A stretch of DNA of 64,000 bases, taken from positions 33,868,042-33,932,041 of the forward strand of contig NC_135214.1 of the NCBI RefSeq assembly GCF_052324685.1, in the 5' to 3' direction. Positions 25,983-37,200 of this stretch are shown here, piece after piece. Within the stretch, counting starts at the first letter, position 1. Each line of letters starts with the position of its first letter. Source of the stretch: Brachyhypopomus gauderio. Taxonomy: Eukaryota > Chordata > Actinopteri > Gymnotiformes > Hypopomidae. Below the pieces are notes generated by a model. That model was given only the letters and a program-made list of their open reading frames with translations. It did no database searches and had not been told where the DNA came from. The position numbers and the translations under genes are program-made.

Positions 25983-28900
25983 ATGAGAGAGTGGGCGGAG
26001 CCTGAAGTGGGCGTGGTGACGGGAGGCTATGTCTCCGGGGTGGACGCCTACGGCATCACAGAGCCGCTCCAGTACTATGGTGAGTCTCGACTGGCGAACT
26101 TATTTCACACCGCAGAACAGTTATTTCTGCAGCTAGACTTATATGCTGAATGTTGCTGAACTCTTTATATGGGTGACCTGTTTATCGTACTGTACCTCAC
26201 CTGGTAAGCAGGTAGGGCAAAGAGCTGCTAACCCCAGGGTCATGGGTTATGCTGGTCTCCGTGGATATGAGTATCTGGTGAATGCTACATTCTCCCAAAC
26301 TCTCTGCAGTGCTGAACTGGATCTGGGTGAACGCTTGAACACTCTGTTCTGTTGGACATTCATTCTTCATACGGATCTCTTCATGCTGCCAAACCTAATA
26401 TTGCTGATCATATCATACAGCGGAAGTGTTTATACTACATAATACTGTTTCTGTACTACTGGACGCCTCTTACAGCTTTGTGCTAAATACCAAAAGTTAT
26501 AACCCAGCTTAGTATGCAGTAACTAAAATTGATTAAAACATTCCTGAAGAAATTTACACTCGCCACCTCCTCCAGGTTCAAATCTCACTCCAAGAGATCT
26601 AGAAAAGTTGGCAACCCTGGGACACGCACAAAAAATAAAAAGTAATCACTGTAATAAATGTTATTTCCTGAAACTCTACCTTAAGGTTACATGAACACAT
26701 GATTTGGCGTCGTGTGCCACTGGAGGAAGAGAACGGTTCCTCTCTGGTTAGCGCACCGCCGTGATGGCCGCATGAGGCAGCTCGGAGTGGGTTGTGGAGG
26801 AACCACTTCGCTCCACAACACGTCTGTTTACACAGAACTCCGCTGGTTTACAAACAGATGGAGGTTCAGCCATGTCAACCGCATTTCCAAGCCTGAACAT
26901 GACAGAAACCAGCTGTGAGGGCAGCGGCACGCGCAGTTAGCACGCGGGTGCAGGGCAAGGAAGGCGCCCGTCTGCATGTTGGTCGCCGTATTCGTACAGA
27001 ATGTTAGCGAGTTACTAACCTGGCAGCTGAGTAGGAAATACATCTAAGACTGCGCAGATGGGGAGTCCCCTGTGACATGAAGTCACTGATTTGTGATACA
27101 TTCACGTTTTTTTGTCGGTACACATATTGCGCGTTCTTCGGAGGGCAGTTGTGCGACCGAATACGAATGACGCAGTGTCTTGCACAGATGTGTTTCAGAA
27201 GCATTGCCAGTGCTAACATGTGTTCTCTCTGTGGGGCGACTCGTTCAAAGTTTCACAAATCCCAGGCTCATTTTCACAAGTCTCAGATTTTCATGAGCCT
27301 TGATTCAGCATGGTCAGAACAGACGGCCAAGAACAACCCAGCAAAAAAGAGGGAAAGCAATATCATAAACAACGCAACGTTCCTCAGCTGCATCCTGTTT
27401 CCAGAGTCACTCCATAGTTCACAAGGTCTTGCTCTGATTTTTTTTTATTAAGTCCCAGTAGCCTCATAAAGTCATGAAATAATTCAGGAGTCACGCAGAT
27501 GAGTGAATGTGGATCACGCGTGCGCTAATGTCTACCCGTTGTGTCCTTTCTGTAGATTTGCTGGTTGATCCTCTGGGATACCCGTATCAGGACTCCGAGC
27601 TGCAAACTCTTTCATATGGCCAGCAGCACTACAGCCCGGCTAACGTGCAGTTCTCTGTGTACGGCCCACCGAGCTCGCAGCCGTGCAACCCCCCCTACCC
27701 CTACAGCCCTCAGGTGCAGGAGTTTTCCTGCGGGGGAAGCGTGGAGCTCCACGGCCAAGCGAGGGGAAGCGTAGGTGGGACGTCTCTGGTGAAGAGGCCC
27801 CGCCTAGGGCCGGGGGCCCGCATGAAGGGCCAGGATGAACTGTGTGTGGTGTGCGGAGACAAAGCTTCGGGATATCACTACAATGCTCTCACCTGTGAAG
27901 GGTGCAAAGGTGATTGGCTCAGTCAGGGTTAGAGTGGGGATTAGAGTTGGGATTAGAGTTGGGGATGTGAGTTGGGATTAGAGTTGGGGATGTGAGTTGG
28001 GATTAGAGTTGGGGATGTGAGTTGGGATTAGGGTTGGGGATGTGAGTTGGGATTAGAGTTGGGGAGATGAGTTGGGATTAGGGTTGGGGATGTGAGTTGG
28101 GATTACGGTTGGGGATGTGAGTTGGGATTACGGTTGGGGATGTGAGTTGGGATTAGGGTTGCGGATGTGAGTTGGGATTAGAGTTGGGGAGGTGAGTTGG
28201 GATTAGGGTTGGGGATGCGAGTTGGGATTAGAGTTGGGGAGGTGAGTAGGGATTAGGGTTGGGGATGTGAGTTGGGATTAGAGTTGGGGAGGTGAGTTGG
28301 GATTAGAGTTGGGGATGTGAGTTAGGATTTGAGTTGGGGAGGTGAGTTGGGATTAGGGTTGGGGATGTGAGTTGGGATTAGGGTTGGGATGTGAGTTGGA
28401 ATTAGGGTGAGGATCGAATTTGGGATATGATATAAGATTACAGTCTGGATCTGAGTTAGTACTTGGCAATATGAGTTAGGATTCGAGTGGGGGTGTGAGT
28501 TAAGATTAGGGTGGGGATCTCCACATATCTCTGCAGCTGTTGTAAAAGGCATGTGTTCCTATCCTGTCTCAGGAGCAATGTTGTACAGTAATTATATGTG
28601 TGGGAAAAGAACACCCCTTTAAAGTAGGCCTACACACTGAACTAGAAAACTTTGCAGAAACACATATCCACAAGACACGTGAGACCGAGGTGCCTGTCAG
28701 CATGAGCTCTGAGGACAGCTGCTGTGCTGTTTTCTCACGTGCCCGTAATTCGGTACAATCCAGCATGGCGGCGCAGAGTGTTAACGGATCTCGCTGTGGC
28801 GTGCGTGCGTGCGTGTGTGTGTGTGTGTGTGTGTGTGCGTGCGTGCGTGTGCCCCACAGGTTTCTTCAGGCGCAGCGTGACCAAGAAGGCCGTGTACCGC

Positions 28901-31900
28901 TGCAAGAACGGGGGAGCCTGCGAGATGGACATGTACATGCGACGGAAGTGTCAGGAGTGCCGTCTGCGCAAGTGCCGCGCCGTGGGCATGCTGGCTGAGT
29001 GTGAGCATGCATAGCCACGCCCACTCCCCTCAAGCTCCGCCCACTACCACCAGCCACGCCCCCCCACTGGGCGTGTTGGTACAGGGCAGTAAACGCTGGT
29101 GTTCACATACCTGCTATAGAATGTAGCGCGTAAATTATCATGGCAAACGACCTGTTAAGCTCTTTTAAATAGTGAAGTTACTGCAGTAACGTCAGTAGGG
29201 GGAGGTACATCTGTGTTATATACTGTAATGAAGTAAAGTGCTTCTGTAGTATTACCTGACAATTACCCTTATGACCTTATTACCACATTAAAGAAAAATC
29301 AATCTAACTCTGCAAAGTCCAATATGTCTACAGGGACCTACGTGCCGGCTCTCTCCGAGTGTATTAAGAGTGTAAAGACACGCGCCCTGACACACGTGAT
29401 TAACTACAGGCACAAGCGTTTGAAACACAGGACCTGTGTGTGTGTGTGTGTGTCCATTCTCCCTGGCACAGGCCTCCTGACTGAAGTCCAGTGCCAGTCA
29501 AAGAGGCTGAGGAAGGGGTCCAAGCAGCGGGGGGACGCCCTGTCAGGTCCAGCTACCGAGGACGAGGACAACGGCGAGGGCAGAAACGTCTCCTCCACCA
29601 GCAGGCTGCCTGCATCAGCACGGGTACATGCTGAAGGGTACAACGCCTCTGCAGCTGCTAAACTCCGAGCTCATTCTCTTATAGCGAGTACCAAACCCCC
29701 CTAACTGCAAGAGTTACACTCACAGTTGTCTCTCTTATATGGAAGTCATCCAGAGTGCAAATTACACAGTGGTGAGACTGTCTGTGTTTTTTTTCTAGTT
29801 TTCCTTCCTAAATAGCAAACGTGTTTTTGTTTAACTGTTTGGATTATATTTTTAAACTTTTTAGCTGTTTTCTGGTACATTACTTAAGCTTGCTGCTAAG
29901 TGTTAGGGTTCTCATATAGACAGACAGGATGTATATGATATATAAGAAAATATATATAAACTTACAACTGAGAAAATCATCTTTGAATGTTGATTTTTAA
30001 CATGCAGTGCTTGGCGCCTAAAATCACTGTGGCTTATAGGTATCTGCAGGATTGTCCAGGGAACAGAAATGTGTCCTGAACAGGATTCTAGAAGCGTATC
30101 AACGGTACAGAGCTCAAGACAACGTACACTGCCGGGTATGTGTCCGCATGCCTGGAGTGTGTGGCACTGTATACCAAACAAACAAATACATAAAGAAGGA
30201 GCTGATTAATCATGTTTCCACCCAAAACATAATATGGTCCGAGATCATATCTGATAAATATCTGATTAAACCTTCATCCAGGTCCATGTGTTCAGAACGT
30301 AGCTGTGCAAAAAGAGAAGAATCAGGGGGACTGCAGCAGGGTGAACCCTGACTTGGGTGACTGCTTCATCGAAGGTCTTCTCTCTTCCCAGGTGCCCCAG
30401 TGGCCAGGTGTGGAGGAAGGTGGAGAACATTTGTCAGACTTAACACCTCCACAGATGGAGCGGCTCCTGCAGTTTTCCAAAAGCATACCTGGTTCGACGA
30501 GCCTCCTTCCTCACACTGGGCTCACCTGCGGATGAAGTTTGGTCAGGCGTCGGTTAGCTGAGCTGTGATCGGTGTTTTGCTATTAACAGGGTTCGAACTC
30601 TTGGATGCTGCTGACCAGAGCATCCTTCTCTCCAGTTCCTCGGTGGAGGTCATGTTCCTACTCGCAGCTCAGAAGTTCGCAGAGAGTCCATGCTCTCACA
30701 GTGCAGGTAGGGCAGTGCCTGTGATTCAAACCTCCACCGACGTCCCAGGTACGATAACTTGCTCCATGCTGTCTGAGAAAAGCTACAATGCCATCACCTC
30801 TTTTTCTATCAGCCCTGTATCCTGGGAGTGCACCTGGCTCCTCTCACAACTGGGTCAAGACTTTACATTCCAAATCCAGCAGCCATGAGATCATCATAAG
30901 CTCAGGTGACTACCTGTCACACAACACTCCCGGATCACATGGGTTTAAAGAGGGCCTCACGCAGGTCTTTTGAGCTTAGTCACTAGCAGACTGCGGTCTC
31001 AAGGAAGGCAGGGGAGTGTGTATGTTCTAGGCACACGGAGCGCTTCGTGTTTACTGAGTTTTAAGTCATTGGAAATCTGTTGTAATTGACAGCTTTTATA
31101 GCTTGATTTTTATCATGACTGCTATTCTTAGCTTGAAAACAAATTCCTTCCTAGACTCTGCTACCAAAATAGAATGAACAAACTGGCATATGACAGTGAC
31201 TGGAAAATCACTCGCACTCTCATTACTGCCTAAAGATATACAGAGTGCATTGTTTTGGTACTTACTGAAAAGGATCATAAAATCTGAACACAAGAATGCA
31301 GCTAGTGCTGATGTGTATCCCACCAGCAGTAGCGCTGGAGTGCATGAATGCATTTTTATAAATGATAAACGATTGAATGACCAGTCATTTTCTTAACTTC
31401 TCATCAGTAGCCGTATGTGGTAATGGGCTGTGGGTTTTGATGAATTTTTGCTGAGTTGTGTTCTCTGTCTGCCCTTTTGCTCGGAGGCGAGCTGAGTGAG
31501 GATCTTCTGAGCCCGGCGTTGAGCTTCTTTCACAGCATGGCTGCCATTGCCGCATCAGACGCAGAGTACGCGCTCCTCACCGCCACCGCCGTCTTCTGCT
31601 CAGGTCTGTGGGCTTCTCACCGGGCCAACACACGTGTGGTTCTGTTCCGAGCTGGACGTTTTGTCACGTTAAGCCCAGCTGAGAGCTGTCTGAGTAATAC
31701 AGAACTAGGCTTGCTGTATGTGAACTAGAACCTGTTCAAATGACATATTTCTGAAACCATAGTGCTTGATCCATTTTTTGATTATAGAGCAGGGTGTTCT
31801 ATCGTTTCCTGTAAGTACTCTTGTCCTATTTCTTTGTTCCCCTTGGGGTCTGTGTGTGTGCGTGCGTGTGTGTGCGTGCGTGTGTGTGCATGAGGCAGAC

Positions 31901-32128
31901 AGACCATGTTTGCGTGCTGTCCGATGTGTGGAGAGCCTGCAGGAGTTTGCTCTGGATCTGCTGTCCAAGGTGTGCCGGAGTGGCCAGGGCGTGTCTGTCG
32001 GCCAGGGTGCGTCTGTGGGCCAGGGCGCCCCCGTCTGGCCGTGCCGCTTTGCCCGTCTGCTGGGCCGTCTGACGGAGCTCAGAACACTGTGCCACAACCA
32101 CCTCACTCTCCTGCCCCAGCGGCCCTGA
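25983..32128 (+). CDS. nr1h5: Farnesoid X receptor beta (NR1H5), 9 exons, AF-2 helix apparently missing
   Basis: A nuclear receptor of the FXR/LXR group; FXR beta pairs with RXR and responds to sterols such as lanosterol in mouse. Inferred exons: 25983-26079, 27556-27909, 28860-29000, 29472-29623, 30040-30135, 30392-30491, 30590-30706, 31487-31603, 31899-32128; total 1404 nt, 467 residues, in phase. The DNA-binding domain spans about residues 128-193 ([22 protein letters not shown] with the P-box CEGCKG, then the second finger). [14 protein letters not shown] is the FXR-type extension. LBD landmarks are [30 protein letters not shown] and [13 protein letters not shown]1H5 is preferred over NR1H4 because of linkage to trim33 and the divergent LBD. 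Oddities: the FXR bile-acid Arg in FLRSA reads FLLAA; a repeat insert precedes the LLGRL helix; the protein stops after LTLLPQRP with no helix 12. The donors after exons 6 (gttcga) and 8 (gtctgt) are weak. The start ATG abuts an AG, so an upstream noncoding exon is likely. Confidence 0.85.
26190..26285 (+). mobile_element. Degenerate tRNA-SINE fragment
   Basis: CTCACCTGGTAAGCAGGTAG, then CCAGGGTCATGGGTT, resemble decayed A and B boxes. GGATATGAGTATCTGGTGAA at the end resembles the usual fish tail GGATAAGAGCGTCTGCTAAA. Low similarity; in nr1h5 intron 1. Confidence 0.35.
27925..28430. repeat. 25-bp telomere-like minisatellite, about 19 copies
   Basis: Unit GTTGGGGATGTGAGTTGGGA followed by TTAGA or TTAGG. 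Many copies read GATTAGGGTTGGGG, close to the vertebrate telomere word. It fills much of the nr1h5 intron that separates the two zinc fingers. Confidence 0.93.
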
Positions 32129-32264
32129 AACGCGTGGACAGGACCCGCCCCGTCCACCATCAGTACCTGTGCTCATAAACACTCAGAGTAGGAGTGCTGA
32201 ACCAGGGGAGACACTGACCCCAGATCAGCGCTAGTACTCCAACGTGCTCTATGAACACTGGCGA

Positions 32265-32270
32265 AATAAA
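32265..32270 (+). terminator. nr1h5: Candidate nr1h5 polyadenylation signal AATAAA
   Basis: This is the first AATAAA after the nr1h5 stop, 137 nt downstream. A second lies at 32408-32413. The opposing brpf3 signal is near 33060, so the two transcripts probably end without overlap. Confidence 0.45.
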
Positions 32271-33056
32271 TTGCAGCTTATTTTTGATATCAATAGTATA
32301 ACTCGATGTACTGTACTCTTGTACAAACTCATTTTACCTTAGTCGCATGCATTTTACACTCAATACTTCAAAGCTAATGATCTGTTTAAAAGAAGTCATA
32401 GGCAGTAAATAAAGGTCTGTTTTTGGTTGTCTGGTATTGTACAACCACGCCCCTGTGCCTTGACCTGTGACTGTTCAGAGTGCTACTTTCAATTCAAGAG
32501 TGGATTGTTGTATTGTTCTTCTCCGCTCAGTGGTCGAGTACGTAGAACTTCATACAAATAAATTACAGTATCTTTTTATGTCATGTGCATCACCATCACA
32601 CCTCTAGCGCCCTCTATGTTTGCCATGTAGCAAAGTCGTATGTGTAATGCAGCAAGACTTTCACATAGCAAATATGACCACAGGGCCATATTTACAATCC
32701 GCATGCAATGTGTAAGCAAACGTTTCACACAGAGAAAACCCATCAATGAGCCCTTACTGCGTGTGTGTGTGTGTGTGTCTGATTCACGTGTTCACATATC
32801 TGATCAATGAATTGCTCACAACTCTCTGTCACTCTGCTGGCTTTGACTATTATGAATATAATGTATACTAATATTTAACCTCCTGTTAATGCTCTGCAGC
32901 TCAAATATTTTAGTGCTGCTTTAATCCTGCACATCTTTTACTGAGTCCTGCTTTCACATGCAGTATTCCTAGTCATGGTTGCATTAATTCCTCTTCCAAT
33001 CGCCAGACTCACAAAGTGAAGAATACTTTAAAACCTTCAAGAGTTTCAACAGAACA
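32271..33056. other. Convergent spacer between nr1h5 and brpf3
   Basis: No coding signal. Contains further AATAAA words on both strands and a short (GT)n at about 32760. Both flanking genes point into it. Confidence 0.5.
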
Positions 33057-33062
33057 TTTATT
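33057..33062 (-). terminator. brpf3: Candidate brpf3 polyadenylation signal (TTTATT on plus)
   Basis: AATAAA on the minus strand about 1.2 kb past the brpf3 stop at 34248. The AT-rich 33063-34247 stretch has no ORF of note and is best read as brpf3 3' UTR. Other TTTATT sites exist, so the true end is uncertain. Confidence 0.4.
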
Positions 33063-34247
33063 TCCTCCACATGAGAAAATACTGATTCATTCAGGCAGGT
33101 TATTTGGCAAGTGGGTAAAATCTGCAGTTTGTACAAGCGTTAAACTCCTCGCAGATCCAGCATATAAACGGGAACTGGAGCTCCGCGACTTTCTACAATA
33201 AATACAAGTCTCTGCGCTCCATGGTGCAAAGACCACAACAACAAAAAAGACATAAGTAACATTGTGTGTATAATACATCATCCTACAGCATTTCATCTTA
33301 AAAGCTAAACCATAACCAACCCATAAACTCACAAAGCCCATTCTGTCTTAAAACCCCTTTCAATAGTTTACCTTAAATAATACATCTGATTCGAATTCAA
33401 CCAATATATAATTGAATTATCTCTATCTCTTTGCTTTCCATAAATAAATTACATTTCTGTGTATCAAAAAATGATATACATAAATATATATTTAACCATA
33501 GAGCACTGGCTGTGAATCATACATAACAAATGTGCTTGCACAATTTGACAGCAAGGACGAGCGGAACACGGGACGTCCGTCATCGGGGTTTGTGTTTTTG
33601 TTTTGTTTTTTAAAACAAATATGTACAGAAGAGATCTAATTTCTTCATACATCCAGGTGATTCAATTCACAATAAACAAGACCCAAATTAAATTAAGATA
33701 TTGAATGATAAAAAAAAAGTTCTTATATACACACACACGCACACGTGTCTTAACAATATACAAGAAGTGGTTTGTAAAACATTAAAAAGTAAAAAGCTAT
33801 CTTAAGAAAATGGCAGTGGTTGACTCGTTTGTACACATCCGCAAGCTGATTCGTTCACTCGTCTGTATTAACTGAATCATTGTCAGAGATCTGAATTCAT
33901 CCAGCTATGGGCCTTCATGTGGTCCAGGCTCAAAACCACCAGTTTTAAAGTGACACTAGTTTAAAAGCACATCCTCTCCCCACACCCTAGCTTACCCAAC
34001 CATAAGAAACAAAATAAAGAAACAAACCAACACATGGACTGATTCTTCTTCTTGACACTGGGGCGTCCCCCTCCCAAGCTCTTCCTCACGTAGACACGCA
34101 CTGTGTGGAATCAGCGAGTGACTCCATCCCCAGGTGAAGCGTTAGCAGCACAGCGAGTGGCTCGGGCCGTGGTGTTTCTACGAGCGACGGTTGTCGCAGG
34201 TGGTGTCGTGTGCCAAGGCCGGAGGCGGGGCTAGAGTCCGTACCGCC

Positions 34248-37200
34248 CTACAGGTAGGCGGAGCCGACGAAGCCGTTCTCTCCGCGTACCCGGCTGAGGT
34301 GCATCAGGGCTCGGTCGTAGGCCACCTGCACGGACTTGCGGATGCTGGTCTTACGGCCCTCCATCAGACGCAGCTTGTCCACCGTGTCGTCCACGCCGAG
34401 CGGTAGCAGCTTCTCCCGCGGCAACCACTGCCTACAGCCCCAACGACAGAGTGCTCAGTCAAGCAAGCAGACAAATTTTATTCTAACAACCATTTATTCT
34501 TGCATTCTTCTGCCCCTGGGGCAAATATGACACTGTTTAAGACAGCAAAGGTCCCGTGTGTTTACATGTGAAACACTGTTACCATAGAGAGCTTGTGTAT
34601 TTATGTACATATAAACAGAGTCGTATTTATGTTTAACACAGTAGAAAATCACAAACTAAGTGCTGTAAATATATGTTCTGAGGTAAATTTTACAAAATTT
34701 TCCCCCAACAGTACACAACACAGACAACAGCTTGGAGCTACAGCACCAGCTAGTTGGAAGACTTCGACATAGAGATTTAAAAAAAGATTTTATAATACAA
34801 AATCCTCACTGATAATGTACATTAGAACCTAAGCAACATAGAACCCCTTCAAAGACTAAGCATTTTGTTTAGGACTGACAACTGCAGTTTCACAAACCAG
34901 ACATCCACTTTTTTCCCCAGAAAACTTTGCAATAAATGCTTTTTAAATGCTTAACTGATTAGAAAACTTCAAGTGCAGACTGACTGTTCATTAGGCTGAG
35001 TGGGCCCGCCCTTCTTTAGCAGCTGCAGGCTGCCGTGTAGGAGCTGTTCCCCTGGGGAAGAGCTGTGTGTCAGCTAGCCTTACCAGGTGCGCTTGTTGTC
35101 GAAGAAGAGGACGAGGAAGAGCTTCTCGCCGGCCTCCTCCTGCCTCTGTTCGCCCAGACGCAGCACATCCGCGGGAGGCACAGGGATGGGCACTCCGTTG
35201 TGAAGCAGACCGTCCTCGGGCATGTCTGGATCTATGATCTACACCCGCCCAGGAACAAGACACGCCCATATTCAAAAAGGTCTGCAAAACCCTATTAGAA
35301 TTACTCATGCAGCACTACTGAATATGCATTTCCAATTACCATATTAATTTTGTAGCGTTTCAAAATTTTTTACTTTATTAATAATATATTTACATAGTAT
35401 AATACCTGCATTATGAAATAAAGTGTCTGAATACGTGAATATATGAATTTGTTGCTGTAAGACAAAAAATCTACACGAGCCTGCTTCCTGAAAAATCTGA
35501 CAGAAAAGACATTCAGTAAGCCATAATTAGTTTCTCATGATAATGAGATACCATGTCACTGACTTAGTACATCATAATTACAACCTAATATCTCATAATA
35601 ATGAGGTTTCTCATAACGAGATACAATCTCAGTCATAACTTTGTATATCATTAAGAACTTATGACATACTTTATGAGATTATATGTGAAACATTGTAATA
35701 ATTAGAATTTTCTAAATGTCATGCATAAAAGGTTGAAAATTATTCATGACGAGCGATTAAACACCTTAAATATTCATCACATTAGTAATTACAAATTGTG
35801 GCCATCTCAGTTCACTATAGTTTCTTTAGCTATTACAGAAGGAGGAAAGAGTTCTCTTGGATCACACGTGTCCAGCCATCATCTCCGCCCTCCTGACTGT
35901 GTTCATCCTAGCTGAAGAACAAGGCCTCGTTGAGCTGAACGCTCTCTGTACAGGCTCCAAGGTCAGACCTTGGGCGTGTTGCACACGTACTGTGTGAAGA
36001 GATGTCGGTACCAGGGCTGCAGAAGCTCTGAGGCGGTGTGGAGTCACACTGCTTTCAGCGTCACGCTTTCCCTTAAACCCATCAACCGATTTATGACTCC
36101 TGGTCTACAATAAAGCCTAGATCCATTTTTAGAGAGTCACTGTTTGTGCGTAACGGCTGATGCCAGAGAGGTGAATCTGGACAACATGTGGAAATGGTGG
36201 AAATCTGACAGGTCTTTCACAATGACAACAAACGGGGGGTTATAATATAATATTGCTCAGGAGACTACAGGGTGCATTATGCCTACGTCTCTATCCATGG
36301 TATCTACCCAGCGGTGTGTGCTGTACGTACTGAAACAGATAAATTAGGACAACCCTAGTTGTAAGATTTTAGTGTGCTTTGTCTGGCTACTCACAGAAAC
36401 ATCCTGTGATTGGTTAAGATACGGTTTGAGTTTAATTCCTTTTGCCTTGGATTCTGGTCAATTCCAGCCTTGTTGTCCTAACCTTGCTGCTTTGTAGCTG
36501 TTGTTGGCTGTAATGTCTTGCTGCAGGTGTAGTTTCACCCTGGTCCGAGCTGTGAGTTAGGGAGCGGATACAGCACTTAGACTCATGTATGCAGCGGCCT
36601 CTAACTTCGTTAAGGACTTGTCTGCTTTTTGTCTAGTTTCCTCCAAAGACACTAGATCTCTAACCCTGCTATGCATCTTTTCCTGCTATTCTCCTCCCCT
36701 ACCAGCATCCATAAAGCTTGTTTCTATTCCATAATGTGTCTGGCAATTCCTGTGTATGTATCCCACAGAGCTCATAGACACCACCATAGTCAACACAACA
36801 CCAGTAACCTCATTTACCCACGAAGTTCATCACCAACACGGACCACAGTGACAGGACGACTCTGGAATTCGCCAGTCTGCTGATGTCCAGAAGGCTGATC
36901 TCATCTCAGCCCTTGTGTCCCTCCACTCACACTCACGCTACAGGAACATCGGACGTCACGTTCATCCCACTTCACCTCTCAGACCACCATCTTCCATCCT
37001 TCTCCATCCTTCCTCCACTCTTGCCCTCCCTTCTCCTCATCTCTCTCTGGACACAATTACCAACACTGTCCTCTCTACGCTCTCTTCGTCAATCAATCTT
37101 CCATGTCCTCCCTCCCCCAGGCTTACGGGACCCGTCCCGTCCAAGTGCTCCGCAGCCACTGGAAAGAACTAAGAACTGCAGAGAGGCGGCGGAAGAGAAG

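Noticed and set aside
27925..28430. True interstitial telomere repeat
   Set aside because: The unit is 25 bp with only embedded TTAGGG-like words, not tandem TTAGGG.
25983..32128. Assignment of the receptor to NR1H4 (FXR alpha)
   Set aside because: The DBD fits both, but the diverged LBD and linkage to trim33 fit NR1H5.
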